Source: Labia minor (Eukaryota > Arthropoda > Insecta > Dermaptera > Spongiphoridae). Taken from it: 64,000 nt of DNA. Positions 53,477 through 62,675 of this stretch are shown here, piece by piece. The notes under the pieces are model-generated. The model did not search any database. It was not told the origin of the DNA and was given only the letters and a program-made list of their open reading frames with translations. The translations under genes and the position numbers were made by a program. The stretch spans positions 71,886,546 through 71,950,545 of the forward strand of contig OY720344.1 in NCBI GenBank assembly GCA_963082975.1, read 5' to 3'. How positions within the stretch are numbered: the stretch's first letter is position 1; every line of letters starts with the position of its first letter.

Positions 53477-56458
53477 CTAGTTGTTATCATTAGCTCTTTT
53501 TCTTTCTATGTAACGCAAGTCTGTAAGAACTTGTGTTGCAAATATGCTGATTGCGTTCCAGGCAGCCTCTGATGACAACATTGCTTCCACTATAGACTCT
53601 GGATAGATTCCTGTGTTTATAGATTTCTCTACATCATCTCGCTGTTGAGAAAAACGTATACACTCAAAGAAAACGTGTTCCGCATTTTCTATAACTCCTG
53701 GACAGGACGGACACTCTGGAGAATCGTCATGCTTGAAACGGTGAAGATACTCACGAAAACAGCCGTGCCCTGACAACATCTGTGTTAGGTAATAGTTGAC
53801 CTCGCCGTGACTCCGGTTCAGCCAAACATCAATCCTTGGTATTAGACGGTGCGTCCATCTACCCTTTTCCGCGGCATCCCACTGTAACTGCCATCGTGAA
53901 ATACTATGTCGCCGTTCTTCTGCTTTCAGTTCTTCGGTGCTCATTATGTTTGACCTCTTCCGATGGTAGAGGTTCCGTCTTTCTTCAGCCAGAACTCTAA
54001 GTGGCAGAGTTCCTGAAATGACACACACCGCTTCCTCTGATATTGTTCGGAAGGCGCTGGCCACTCTTAACGCGCTTAACCGATATACCGGACCAGCTCT
54101 TCTCCGCGATTCCTGGATCTCAAGTGCGTCAGCCCAAATGGATATACCATACGTGAGGACCGATGTAACCACTGATGATAGCAATAACCTCCTCGTGTGC
54201 TTTGGGCCTCCGATGTTAGGCATAAGTCGTGATAGGCTAGCTACTACTGCTGATGCTTTAGCACTCACGTGTTCCACCTGCTGCTTAAACTTGAGCCGAG
54301 CATCAAGCATCACTCCCAAATATCGGATATAAGGTTGTGATGTGATCTCTTGTAGGCCGACTTTCAGTTTGATGGTCTCTATCACTTTCCTGCTTGTAAT
54401 AAGTACAGCCTCCGTTTTCTGTTTAGCCAGTTGAAGGTTCGCTGTATTCATCCACCGGTTAACTTGCTCGAAGGTGGTATCGAACATGTGGTTGATCTCA
54501 TCAAGGTGTTTGGCGACCACTACCACGGCTACATCATCCGCATATGCTACGAGTTTAACACTCCTTGGCAGATTCAGTCTCAACAACCCGTCATACATGA
54601 TATTCCAGAGAAGTGGACCCAGTACAGAACCTTGTGGTACTCCTCCAGTAACATCATACTCCTTTGCACCGTTCTTCGTGTCGTATTTCAGGACTCTATT
54701 TGTAAAGTAGCTAGCCACTATCCTTCGCAGGTATCCTGGTACGTTCTTCTCTTCGAGGGCCTGCATGATGCAATCCCAGTTGGCGGAGTTGAAGGCATTT
54801 TTGATGTCTAACGTTGCCACCAGACAATATTTCTTCGTTCCACCCTTCCATCTGGTACCAGAAATTGCGTCCTTGGCCGTACTGACAACCAGATCGATCG
54901 CGTCCAGAGTTGATCGACCCCTTCGAAAGCCATACTGATTGTCCGCCAGAAGTGGGTCAACAATTGCTTCGATTCTCTGATGGATAATGCGCTCAAATAT
55001 CTTACCCGCCGTGTCCAGCATGCAAAGTGGACGGTAGGATGACGGTTCTTCCGGTGGCTTTTTTTTCCCTTTTGGAAGTAGTACCAGCCGTTGTTGTTTC
55101 CATTTCCTTGGAAAAGTCCCCTCCTTAAGGCAGGTGTTGTAGACGTCAAGGAACAATATTGGCTCTGCCTTTATAGATGTTTTTAAGGCAATATTAGGGA
55201 TTCCGTCCAATCCCGGCGCTTTATTATTCCCGACGCGGTTGCATGCCTCCATCAGTTCGTCTTCTGTGATAGGTGGAATGTCATCCAGCTCGTCCCGAGC
55301 CAACAGGTAGTTGAAAACGCGTTGTTGTGGGAACAGCGCAGTCACGATCTTTCCCAACAGTCGAGGACAAGTTGGTGACGGCATTGGCTGGTATTTTAGG
55401 TGCGTCATGACTACCCTGTAAGGTCTGCCCCACAAGTCTCTGTCCACCTCATTGATGAGATCTTTCCAGCAGTTCTTCTTGCTATCCTTGATGGCTTTGT
55501 TTAAGCATCGACGAGCTTGTTTGTACTCTGCGACTAGCTCCGCCGAGTTAGGTCGCCGATAACCACGCTGAGATATTCTCCTTTTCTTGAGACATTCCTT
55601 ACGGAGGGCGCTGATATGATCGCTCCACCAATAAACCGAGGATCCCCAATTCATGCAACGTTTACGGGGCATGCAAACGTCACAAGCCCGGGCCACTCTC
55701 TTCATCAGGTCCTTGGTCATTTCTTCTGCGGATCCAGCTATGATCGGTTCACTATTTAAGGCAGTTACTAATACACATGGGTCAAAAGATTTCACCTTCC
55801 ATCCGATGGTGTTAACTTTCCTGGTTGTTCTTCTAGAATTCTGGCCGTTGGGCATCTCCCAGAGAATCGCATTGTGGTCACTGGCTGTGTAAATATCCAT
55901 CACCCTCCATTTGTAGTTACCTCGGGCGAGGCTGCTGCTGACAAAGGTGAGATCCACAATAGAACTTGCGTCGCCCTTGGTGTAAGTTGGCGTGTTGCCA
56001 CTGTTGAGCAGAACCACATCCAGTGCAGTAAAGGCTTCCAGGAGTGCTCTTCCTCGTGCGTTGGTGTGCCTGCTTCCCCAGTCCACTGCCCAGGAGTTGA
56101 AGTCTCCGGCTATTGCCACTGGATGGTGTTGCTTCGCGTCCTCGGACAGCCGATCCAAGAAGTCACTAAATTCAACAATAGAGAGGCCGGGTGGAGCGTA
56201 GCAGCTGTAAAAACGAATGCCATTCACCGACGCCGCCACAAAGCCGGCGCTGCCATTGCTAACGACACTCCCGAAGGGAATCCTGCCACAGGACCATATG
56301 ACAGCTTTGGTGGTGCTATCAGTCTCCCATGGTTGACCGCTTAGGTGCTTATACGGTTCTGATAAAAGCACAAGGTCAAGCTTTAGCTCTCGTACCGTCT
56401 GCATGAGCAAATGATGTGCAGCCTCGCAGTGGTTGATGTTTATCTGCAGTATTCTCAT
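53477..56458 (-). CDS. R1-clade ORF2: endonuclease and reverse transcriptase
   Basis: 993 codons, starting at the ATG that overlaps the ORF1 stop. An APE-type endonuclease occupies about residues 1-205: LQININHCEAA at the start, SEPY (32-36), AGDFNSWAVDWGSR with catalytic residues (117-130), SIVDLTF (166-172) and SDHNAILW (193-200). RT follows: NNKAPGLDGIP (411-421), ATLDIKNAFNSANW with the first catalytic Asp (548-561), GGVPQGSVLGPLLWN (605-619) and AYADDVAVVV with the Asp pair (638-647). Near 914-933 is a C..C....H....C-type zinc finger (CPSC...HVFFEC), characteristic of the R1 group. The enzyme nicks the target and primes reverse transcription there. No disabling change seen; length fits the family. 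Confidence 0.96.
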   Translation of the reverse strand: MRILQININHCEAAHHLLMQTVRELKLDLVLLSEPYKHLSGQPWETDSTTKAVIWSCGRIPFGSVVSNGSAGFVAASVNGIRFYSCYAPPGLSIVEFSDFLDRLSEDAKQHHPVAIAGDFNSWAVDWGSRHTNARGRALLEAFTALDVVLLNSGNTPTYTKGDASSIVDLTFVSSSLARGNYKWRVMDIYTASDHNAILWEMPNGQNSRRTTRKVNTIGWKVKSFDPCVLVTALNSEPIIAGSAEEMTKDLMKRVARACDVCMPRKRCMNWGSSVYWWSDHISALRKECLKKRRISQRGYRRPNSAELVAEYKQARRCLNKAIKDSKKNCWKDLINEVDRDLWGRPYRVVMTHLKYQPMPSPTCPRLLGKIVTALFPQQRVFNYLLARDELDDIPPITEDELMEACNRVGNNKAPGLDGIPNIALKTSIKAEPILFLDVYNTCLKEGTFPRKWKQQRLVLLPKGKKKPPEEPSSYRPLCMLDTAGKIFERIIHQRIEAIVDPLLADNQYGFRRGRSTLDAIDLVVSTAKDAISGTRWKGGTKKYCLVATLDIKNAFNSANWDCIMQALEEKNVPGYLRRIVASYFTNRVLKYDTKNGAKEYDVTGGVPQGSVLGPLLWNIMYDGLLRLNLPRSVKLVAYADDVAVVVVAKHLDEINHMFDTTFEQVNRWMNTANLQLAKQKTEAVLITSRKVIETIKLKVGLQEITSQPYIRYLGVMLDARLKFKQQVEHVSAKASAVVASLSRLMPNIGGPKHTRRLLLSSVVTSVLTYGISIWADALEIQESRRRAGPVYRLSALRVASAFRTISEEAVCVISGTLPLRVLAEERRNLYHRKRSNIMSTEELKAEERRHSISRWQLQWDAAEKGRWTHRLIPRIDVWLNRSHGEVNYYLTQMLSGHGCFREYLHRFKHDDSPECPSCPGVIENAEHVFFECIRFSQQRDDVEKSINTGIYPESIVEAMLSSEAAWNAISIFATQVLTDLRYIERKRANDNN

Positions 56459-57897
56459 TTCCGTCTAATGGTCATCTTCTTGAGTGCTTCTTGGTATACC
56501 GGGCATCTACTTGTGCCGGCATAGTGAGCAATATCCTCTGTGCCGAGCTGTTCAGCACACAATGCACATTTAGCTGGTTTATCGCAATTGACCAACTTGT
56601 GACCCTCCTCTCCACACTTGATGCAGAGTTTGGATCGGTCTTTTCCGCCTTTACACTGGGCAGCCCGGTGTCCAAAATGCCAGCATTTGAAACATCGGAT
56701 TGGCTTTATTATCGTTCGAATTCGACAGTTTACCCAGCCAATCCTGATCTTGCCGTGTTCTCCGATCACTTTCGTCGCTGTTGCTGCCGCCAATACCACC
56801 GACGCAATTTGTGTTCCTCTAAAGGCTTTTCGGATTTTTATAGCCTCTACTGTGACACCACAATCGCCTCCGGCTGCCATTTTCAGAGCATCCAGAATAT
56901 CGTCTCTTGTTGTGATATCGTCGAGGTCACGAATTTCCAGGTTTTCTTCTGGTCCCGTATTGATGACTTTTGCATCATCTTGGAGTATGCCCGCGATGGT
57001 TTCCTGCAAGGCTTTTCCATTGTCAGCACTGCCTTTTAACAGCGTAATAAGCATGTCTCCTGCTGCTGTCTTGCGAATTTTGTCGACAGTGGCGCTGACC
57101 TGCTCCGGGCGCACGCCTGCCTTGATCCGGGTGAGTATTTCGCAGTACTTTGTTTTGTCTGTCGGGCGAATGATCAGCACGTCAGGTCTCATTGCTGCTC
57201 TTTTTGGGTTCTTCTGGTTCCGCTTAAATGGAGGCGCTGGAGGTTTATCTGGAGGCTGTTTTTTGCGCTCCTTTCTCCTATCCCCTCTCGATTGCACCAT
57301 CACCCAGCCTGGACTCTTGTTCTGCTTAACGGAGTTTTGAATAGGCTCTTTATCCTCTACATGCTTCTTGGTAGGAAGGCTAGGTCCCGAGTCCTTCAGC
57401 TTCTTTGTCGTCTGTTGATTCGAGCTACCAGGAGAATTAGTTTTCCTTTTTTCTCCCCTTACAGTAAGGGCTTCTTGAGCTGCAGATTCCTTAAAAACCA
57501 GACACTTGTTTGTTTTGTCTGGGGATGTTTGTGTGCTCCTTTTCTCTGTAGTAGGGCGTGACTGAGATCGTGGTATCTTTTCTTCTATATCCTTCAACCG
57601 GCCGTACATGCTTCTGATTGAGCGTGCCATTTTCTTTATCTCACCATGTACGTTATGCCTAGGCTCAACAAACTCCAACAGTTCGAAAATTTTCTTCCCG
57701 AGGTCTCCAAGAACCTCCTTTCTCTCCTCTTCACTTGTAGCAATAAATGCTACAGGGGCCAAGTTTTCCACCCCTGCAGCACTGCGGTCGCCAGCTAACG
57801 ACATCCCGGGGCCCGCTTGCTCACCCCTGACGGACGCCGGCACTGGGCATCCGAATCCCTGCGCCGTAACCTCTCCTTCCCTTTCGTCGTCTCTCAT
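56455..57897 (-). CDS. R1-clade ORF1: gag-like nucleic-acid-binding protein
   Basis: 480 codons. The N-terminal half is charged and low in structure (Lys/Pro/Ser-rich, about 120-240). A middle domain of about 150 residues begins near RPDVLIIRPTDKTKYCEILT, a segment conserved in ORF1 proteins of R1/SART/TRAS-like elements. Three zinc knuckles follow at the C-terminus: CFKCWHFGHRAAQC, CIKCGEEGHKLVNC and CALC...H....RC. The protein is expected to coat element RNA and carry it to the target. The final TGA shares bases with the ORF2 ATG (ATGA at 56458-56455 on the coding strand), suggesting translation by termination and re-initiation. The start is the first in-frame ATG after the leader. Confidence 0.94.
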   Translation of the reverse strand: MRDDEREGEVTAQGFGCPVPASVRGEQAGPGMSLAGDRSAAGVENLAPVAFIATSEEERKEVLGDLGKKIFELLEFVEPRHNVHGEIKKMARSIRSMYGRLKDIEEKIPRSQSRPTTEKRSTQTSPDKTNKCLVFKESAAQEALTVRGEKRKTNSPGSSNQQTTKKLKDSGPSLPTKKHVEDKEPIQNSVKQNKSPGWVMVQSRGDRRKERKKQPPDKPPAPPFKRNQKNPKRAAMRPDVLIIRPTDKTKYCEILTRIKAGVRPEQVSATVDKIRKTAAGDMLITLLKGSADNGKALQETIAGILQDDAKVINTGPEENLEIRDLDDITTRDDILDALKMAAGGDCGVTVEAIKIRKAFRGTQIASVVLAAATATKVIGEHGKIRIGWVNCRIRTIIKPIRCFKCWHFGHRAAQCKGGKDRSKLCIKCGEEGHKLVNCDKPAKCALCAEQLGTEDIAHYAGTSRCPVYQEALKKMTIRRK

Positions 57898-58253
57898 GTT
57901 TGGTTTATCTTCGGGGTTCCTTCCCCTAGCGCATTGGCATCGGTGACTATGCTTTTACGAGGGGTGGAGCTCGAACCACCACCTCAACCCCCATCCTTGG
58001 AGGGCCGATGGGTGGGTGTTTGCACTTATTTGATGGCGGTGCATACTCGCCATGTCTAGAATCCGTCATAGGCATTTGTGGTATTTTCTAGAGCCTAACT
58101 TTTACCCGAAAATTAGGCCCGCCACAGCCTGATGGAGCCTATCGCCTCGGTCCGGCACTGCTTATTCAGTATTCGCAGCTGGCCTACATATCTGCAGGTC
58201 GTTCCCCTATCCGCCACCTGGGGACCCGCCCGGTAGCTGAGGCCCGCCCCGGG
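57898..58253 (-). promoter_or_regulatory. 5' untranslated region of the R1-clade element
   Basis: GC-rich leader with no long open frame, running from the target junction to the ORF1 ATG. R1-clade elements usually carry transcription signals here; none can be pinpointed by eye. Confidence 0.55.
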
Positions 58254-58256
58254 TGT

Positions 58257-58332
<76 letters not shown>
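58254..58332 (+). repeat. Long (GT)n microsatellite, insertion target of the R1 element
   Basis: About 36 GT units without interruption after TGTCTCT. The left remnant of the same tract is at 53239-53247. Past it, GTAGAAAAGATTACGCAAAA begins a non-coding stretch that continues to about 58660. Confidence 0.85.
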
Positions 58333-58335
<3 letters not shown>

Positions 58336-58663
58336 AAAGATTACGCAAAAACAGTTGGAGCTAGAATCATGAAATTTGGTACATGGACATTATTCAAAAT
58401 TCGTAGTTTTCTATCAACTTTTGAGAAATGCAGCTCAACCGGAAGAGGGTCATTACCTACAACGTTTTGATTTTTTTTTCCTCTAAAGTGACCGTAAAAA
58501 TAAAGATACATGTTTGATAATTTTTCACATGTTTAAAAATTGTATAAAACTCTATATATGGAATTTCAGCTTGATTGAATCCCTGAAAGTACCAGAATTA
58601 ATTTTTTAACACTTCAAATCTCACGCGCCAACACGTGACGTGGTTCCATCAACAAAGAGCCAA

Positions 58664-58803
58664 ACATGCGCTGGTTTAATAAATATTATTTATTAATTTT
58701 AATTTATTATTTATAATTAATTAAATTTAATTTAAATATAATATATTATGTTATTTAATCCAATTCAAATTGCGAGATAATCGAGTGGAGACACTCCAGC
58801 TAA
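58664..58803 (+). repeat. Copy 3 of the 140-bp hairpin-ended repeat
   Basis: Nearly identical to 39791-39930, again ending GAGACACTCCAGCTAA before T-rich DNA. The sequence on its left differs from copy 2, so 140 bp is the shared unit, or this copy extends farther left than copy 2. Confidence 0.65.
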
Positions 58804-59925
58804 TTTAAATTTGAGAAATTACGATTTTAATAATAAATACTATAACAAAAAGGATCTATTGAACGTTATCACTTTAGCACTACTGATAAAAAGACTTGGC
58901 CTCAAAAATCTATTCTCTCTTGTCTCTTCCATTCCATTCCTTTCCCCTTTCAAATACTTTATTTTGTTTTTTCCGATACTGTTTTTAAAGTGCAGTTTTT
59001 TATCTCCTTTGTGCTACATCTTAAACGGTCGATTTTATATTTCATTATACAACCCACTTTTTCATTTGTTCAAAAATTTAATTTAATTTTATAAATTATT
59101 ATAAAACAAAAAATTATTTTCCTAGGTTTCTTTAAATATATTTAAACTAATTTTGTATTTTTTAAATTTATCTTACTAATACCTATCAATATATTATCTT
59201 ATCAATAATCTTATTAAAATACAAAAAATATAATCAATAATAATAATTAATCAAGTTTTATATTATTAAATGATAGTTTGTTTTGGTGTCACATAAAATG
59301 AGTCAAAATTTGTTTTAAAGTAAATATATTTAATAATATTTAGAATTATTTAATAGTATTCAATTAATTAATTTAAAGAATTTTTTAACTAAATTTAAAA
59401 CCTTATTTGATTTAATTTTTCAATGTATACCTACACATATTTGTAATTTCATTTGGCTAGTATTATACTGATTACATTTTTACAATCCTTTTTCCAAATT
59501 AAATGTAATGAATACACATAACTTCATCTTCAATTCAGCAGAGTGGAAGAAGAGAGTGCCTATTATCGTAGAAAATAGGGTTTGAGGGTAGAAAGAAAAA
59601 GACATTTAGTAGTGATGATCGGCAATCCATCGCAGCTTGACGCCCTGATGAGTTTTCCAGTCGAGTTGTAAATTGGGCTAGAACCTAGAACGCATAAGAA
59701 TTTCTCTAAATCAAGGGGAAATTCTGCATTACATTTGAACGAAACATGAAAGACACTTCTCTAATTTCAAACCCTGCAACTAAACAATTTCTTAAAAAAT
59801 AAAATAATAAAATAATATAAAAATAGTATTTTAGATTCTTTAAAATTAATTTTTTAATTTAATTATTTATCTCTTTCAATTCCAAGACAATAAATACATC
59901 ATATAAATATAATATATTATGAGAT
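58804..59925. other. AT-rich spacer
   Basis: A frame at 58811-59086 is hydrophobic and low-complexity, with no support. A GC-richer patch near 59530-59750 is unidentified. Confidence 0.4.
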
Positions 59926-59929
59926 CAAT

Positions 59930-60148
59930 CAGTGACGTAGCGTGATCTATTATGTCTGGGGGTACTGGTAGTACGGGTGTCTCCCCTGAAAAAATTTTGA
60001 CAAAATAAATTATTTAATTATTCATAAGATGTTTTGTTTTCTTTAGGGTTCTCAGTTACAAAACTAATCTCTTTTAAATTTATTTTTGCACAATGTTGGG
60101 GGGGGGGGGGCACGTGCCCCTCCGTGTCCCCCAGGCCCGACGCCACTG
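59930..60148 (+). mobile_element. hAT-type miniature element
   Basis: 219 bp with ends CAGTGACGTAGCG and, inverted, CAGTGGCGTCGGG. Flanked by AGATCAAT (59922-59929) and AGGTCAAT (60149-60156), seven of eight bases equal. A G-run near 60098-60111 and CCCCC motifs lie inside the right end. No coding sequence. Confidence 0.7.
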
Positions 60149-60167
60149 AGGTCAATTATTCTTAGGA

Positions 60168-60634
60168 CAGAGGTTCTTAAACTTATGTACTCCGCGGACC
60201 CCCACTTGGAGAAATTTTTTTTGACGGACCCCATCCCAACTTTAGGTACTTTACGTCATTTTATTAGTTATAATTTCTGGCTTACGATCTCATAAGAACA
60301 AGGATATATGTTGAATATTTCTAACAGTGATTGGTGAATAACGATTTTTTTGCATATTGTAGAACACATTTTATTAGAAATTATAATATTGAAGAAAGAA
60401 AATTCAGCTAAATATGAAGATGGAAACGGTAGCAATAGTTTTCTTGCACATTTCGTTGAATTTGGGTATTTGATCTCTGTTTCCTCACAAAGCCATGCCA
60501 TACCTCCTTTTATATTAAATAAAGTTTTAACTGACTCATTATTTTCTCGTGCACCTGTACGATGGCTTTGCGGACCCCCAGTAAAGTCTTCGCGGACCCC
60601 CAGGGGTCCGCGGACCACAGTTTAAGAACCTCTG
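60168..60634 (-). mobile_element. hAT deletion derivative with transposase remnant
   Basis: 467 bp with inverted ends CAGAGGTTCTTAAAC and a perfect 8-bp target duplication TCTTAGGA (60160-60167 and 60635-60642). GCGGACCCCC-type motifs are repeated inside both ends. The minus strand (60530-60370) still encodes KYPNSTKCARKLLLPFPSSY followed by LAEFSFF, a piece of the hAT C-terminal dimerisation domain. The left 235 bp are nearly identical to 62676-62912, the end of a transposase-bearing element, which marks this one as a possible non-autonomous partner. Confidence 0.88.
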
Positions 60635-60642
60635 TCTTAGGA

Positions 60643-61340
60643 TATAAATCAAGAGGAGAAGATAAATAATATTAATAATAATAATTCATATTTAATTGTT
60701 AGAATAAAAACATATAACATATCAAATAATATTTTTAAAAAATTATGTGTATATTGTTTAATTAAAATACGAACCTTATACTAATTACTTTTTTGAAATT
60801 TAAACAAACATCAACCGAAAAATTCTACTGAACTTGAAAGTTCCAATTACTTTAGGATAGTATTTTTAAATCCAATAAAATAATTTTTTTTTTAATGTCA
60901 AATATACTAATCAGGTTCGGTGTCTATATATTTTACAATTAGCTAACAAAATATATTTGAAAATAGCAATGTTAAAATATTGAAATTAAAATATATTATA
61001 TTTTATTTATTATTATTATCATATTAATTTAAAATTCAATTTTAAATTTGAAATTAATTTTCAAATAAATTATAATATGATATGAATGTTTTATTTTTTT
61101 TTTTTTTATGAAGTAAAATTCTCTTCCATAAATACTTAAAATGTTAATATCAAAACAATGATTATATTTTTTAATTCTAAAGATTGACTTATTTATTATT
61201 TTCAAGTATATGTTGTAATTATATATTTTTAAAATAGGTGATATTAAACCAGATAAAATTTTTAATTTAAAAGTTTTATATTTAATCTTATTTTCATTGT
61301 TATAAAAAATAGAAACAATTTCATTTATTAAAAATATAAA
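60643..61340. other. AT-rich spacer
   Basis: No gene or repeat recognised. Confidence 0.5.
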
Positions 61341-61343
61341 TAA

Positions 61344-61429
61344 GTTGACCTGTGGCCAGGTCCGAACCGACCGACGGTTTGAAATAAATTAATTTCCAGC
61401 TACAGAAACAATTTCAAATAATTTTAATC
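61344..61429 (-). repeat. Helentron-like element, 3'-end fragment (copy 4)
   Basis: Reverse orientation: begins GTTGACCTGTGGCCAGGTC, then the ACCGACCGACG repeat and about 60 bp matching the right end of copies 1-3. Similarity fades into a diverged block after 61430. Shows that the hairpin end is a discrete, recurrent terminus. Confidence 0.75.
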
Positions 61430-61885
61430 TATATATTTAATACGATAGTGTCCGTCTGTACGCAAAAAACTCCAGAGCCTAAACTACAAGGAGTAAGGTA
61501 ACCAAATTTTTCTGAGGTGAAGGGTACCTCAAATGATGAAAAATAAAAAAGAAATTAGAATCTTAGGTAACTCCTGAGCTGAGCTGCGGGTGTTCCATTT
61601 TCCAGAAATATATATAAAGGAGAGTTTGTATGAATGTAATTTGTTTACTTTTTTGCTGTCATAGAAACAGATATATATATATATATATAATTAGAACCCC
61701 TCTCTCTCTCCCTCTATTTAAAATTTTAAAAAATGGAGTGTTCTAGCCAAATTAAGAAATTTAAATTCCTTATGCAACATTGATAGGTAAATGAATTGGA
61801 CTGGAAGAGGAGACATATGATTAGAGAAATTGGGGAAAAATCAACCGAAATGTAATTAAACAAAAAAATTCAAGAATTATGATAC
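61430..61885. other. Unclassified, with a worn repeat near 61448-61550
   Basis: GTCCGTCTGTACGCAAAAAA and following bases resemble the interior of common arthropod interspersed repeats. An (AT)n run lies near 61672-61690. No gene. Confidence 0.35.
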
Positions 61886-61889
61886 GGAT

Positions 61890-62675
61890 ACGACTTACAT
61901 ACAATTAAGATACAAAATGTAGAATTTGAAAAAGTATAAATATTTAAATACTTAAGATCTCTAATCACGAAGGATAATAATATTCGAGAAGAATTTAAAT
62001 CGACGTTGTAATTGAGTAACGCCTGTTATTATGCAGTAAAGGGGCTTATCTCATCAAAGAGGATCAAAATTAAAATATATATAAAACAATTATTTTTCAT
62101 GTTGATCGATGACTAGGGTGACCATATTTCGAAAACACCAACCCGGGACAAACGGTATACCTTTTTTTTAGAACTAAATTGAAAAAATTTTGAAAAAAAA
62201 ATTACGAAATGTCCTAAATATTGAAAAAACGGGACAGTAGGGTGTCCCGAAGACATTTTTGGGACAGAGCACCTAAAGACGGGACGTTTGGTCAACCTAT
62301 CGATGACTCTGGGAGACGAGAGTAGATTTGGAGTATTTGAGATTAATATTGTTCGCAGCATTTATAGGCCAAAAGAAGATGAGGTCACAGGGGGATGTCG
62401 GAGATGGCATAACGAGAAATAATGTCCAGATATAGTTAAGGTTATAAAATCAAGAAGGCTGGGATGGGAAGGGGACGTGGTTGGAATTGGAGAAAATAGA
62501 AATTGGGAGAAACCGATTGGGAAACATCCGGTGGAAGACCAATGACCAAGGTGGGTGGACAATGAAGGAAGGGACATGGGAGAGATGGGACAGGGTAGGA
62601 TTTGGTTGTAGCTCAGGATAGGGACGCTTAGAGAAATGTGGATGCTGCGGCTAAGAACTTTCGAAAACTGTAGAG
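61890..62675 (+). pseudogene. LINE-A copy interrupted by two hAT insertions
   Basis: Reads in broken frames the same blocks as 27344-27990: NVEFEKV-like start, TKDNNIREEFK, then (after a hAT miniature element at 62114-62299) LGDESRFGVFEI-like, a degraded KSRRLGWEGDVVGIG block and a 3' end with AACTTTCGAAAACTGTAGAG. It is cut at 62675 by the left end of a larger hAT element. Confidence 0.7.
62114..62299 (+). mobile_element. hAT miniature element inside LINE-A
   Basis: 186 bp with ends TAGGGTGACCA and, inverted, TAGGTTGACCA. Flanked by a perfect 8-bp duplication TCGATGAC (62106-62113 and 62300-62307). GGGACA/TGTCCC motifs recur inside. No coding sequence. The TAG start differs from the CAG of the other hAT elements here. 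Confidence 0.85.

Larger units (their letters stand above)
53248..58253 (-). mobile_element. Full-length R1-clade non-LTR retrotransposon in a GT microsatellite
   Basis: About 5.0 kb on the minus strand: a 5' leader (58253-57898), ORF1 and ORF2 overlapping by ATGA, a 3' untranslated region of about 200 bp and a 23-base A-run (T-run 53248-53270 on the plus strand). Flanks TGTCTCTCTGTGTG (53234-53247) and TGTCTCTGTGTGTG (58254-58267) agree at 13 of 14 bases, a 14-bp target duplication like that of R1. Base composition is far more GC-rich than the surrounding DNA, and no stops interrupt either ORF, so it looks recent and possibly still mobile. Confidence 0.88.

Noticed and set aside
54018-54811. 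Plus-strand open frames opposite the R1 ORF2
   Set aside because: Shadows of the strong minus-strand RT gene; they encode no conserved motif.
56491-57340. Long plus-strand frames opposite R1 ORF1
   Set aside because: Antisense shadows of a GC-rich coding region with clear zinc knuckles on the other strand.
59641-59680. CTGATGAG reminiscent of a hammerhead ribozyme core
   Set aside because: No matching GAAA element or paired stems at the required spacing.
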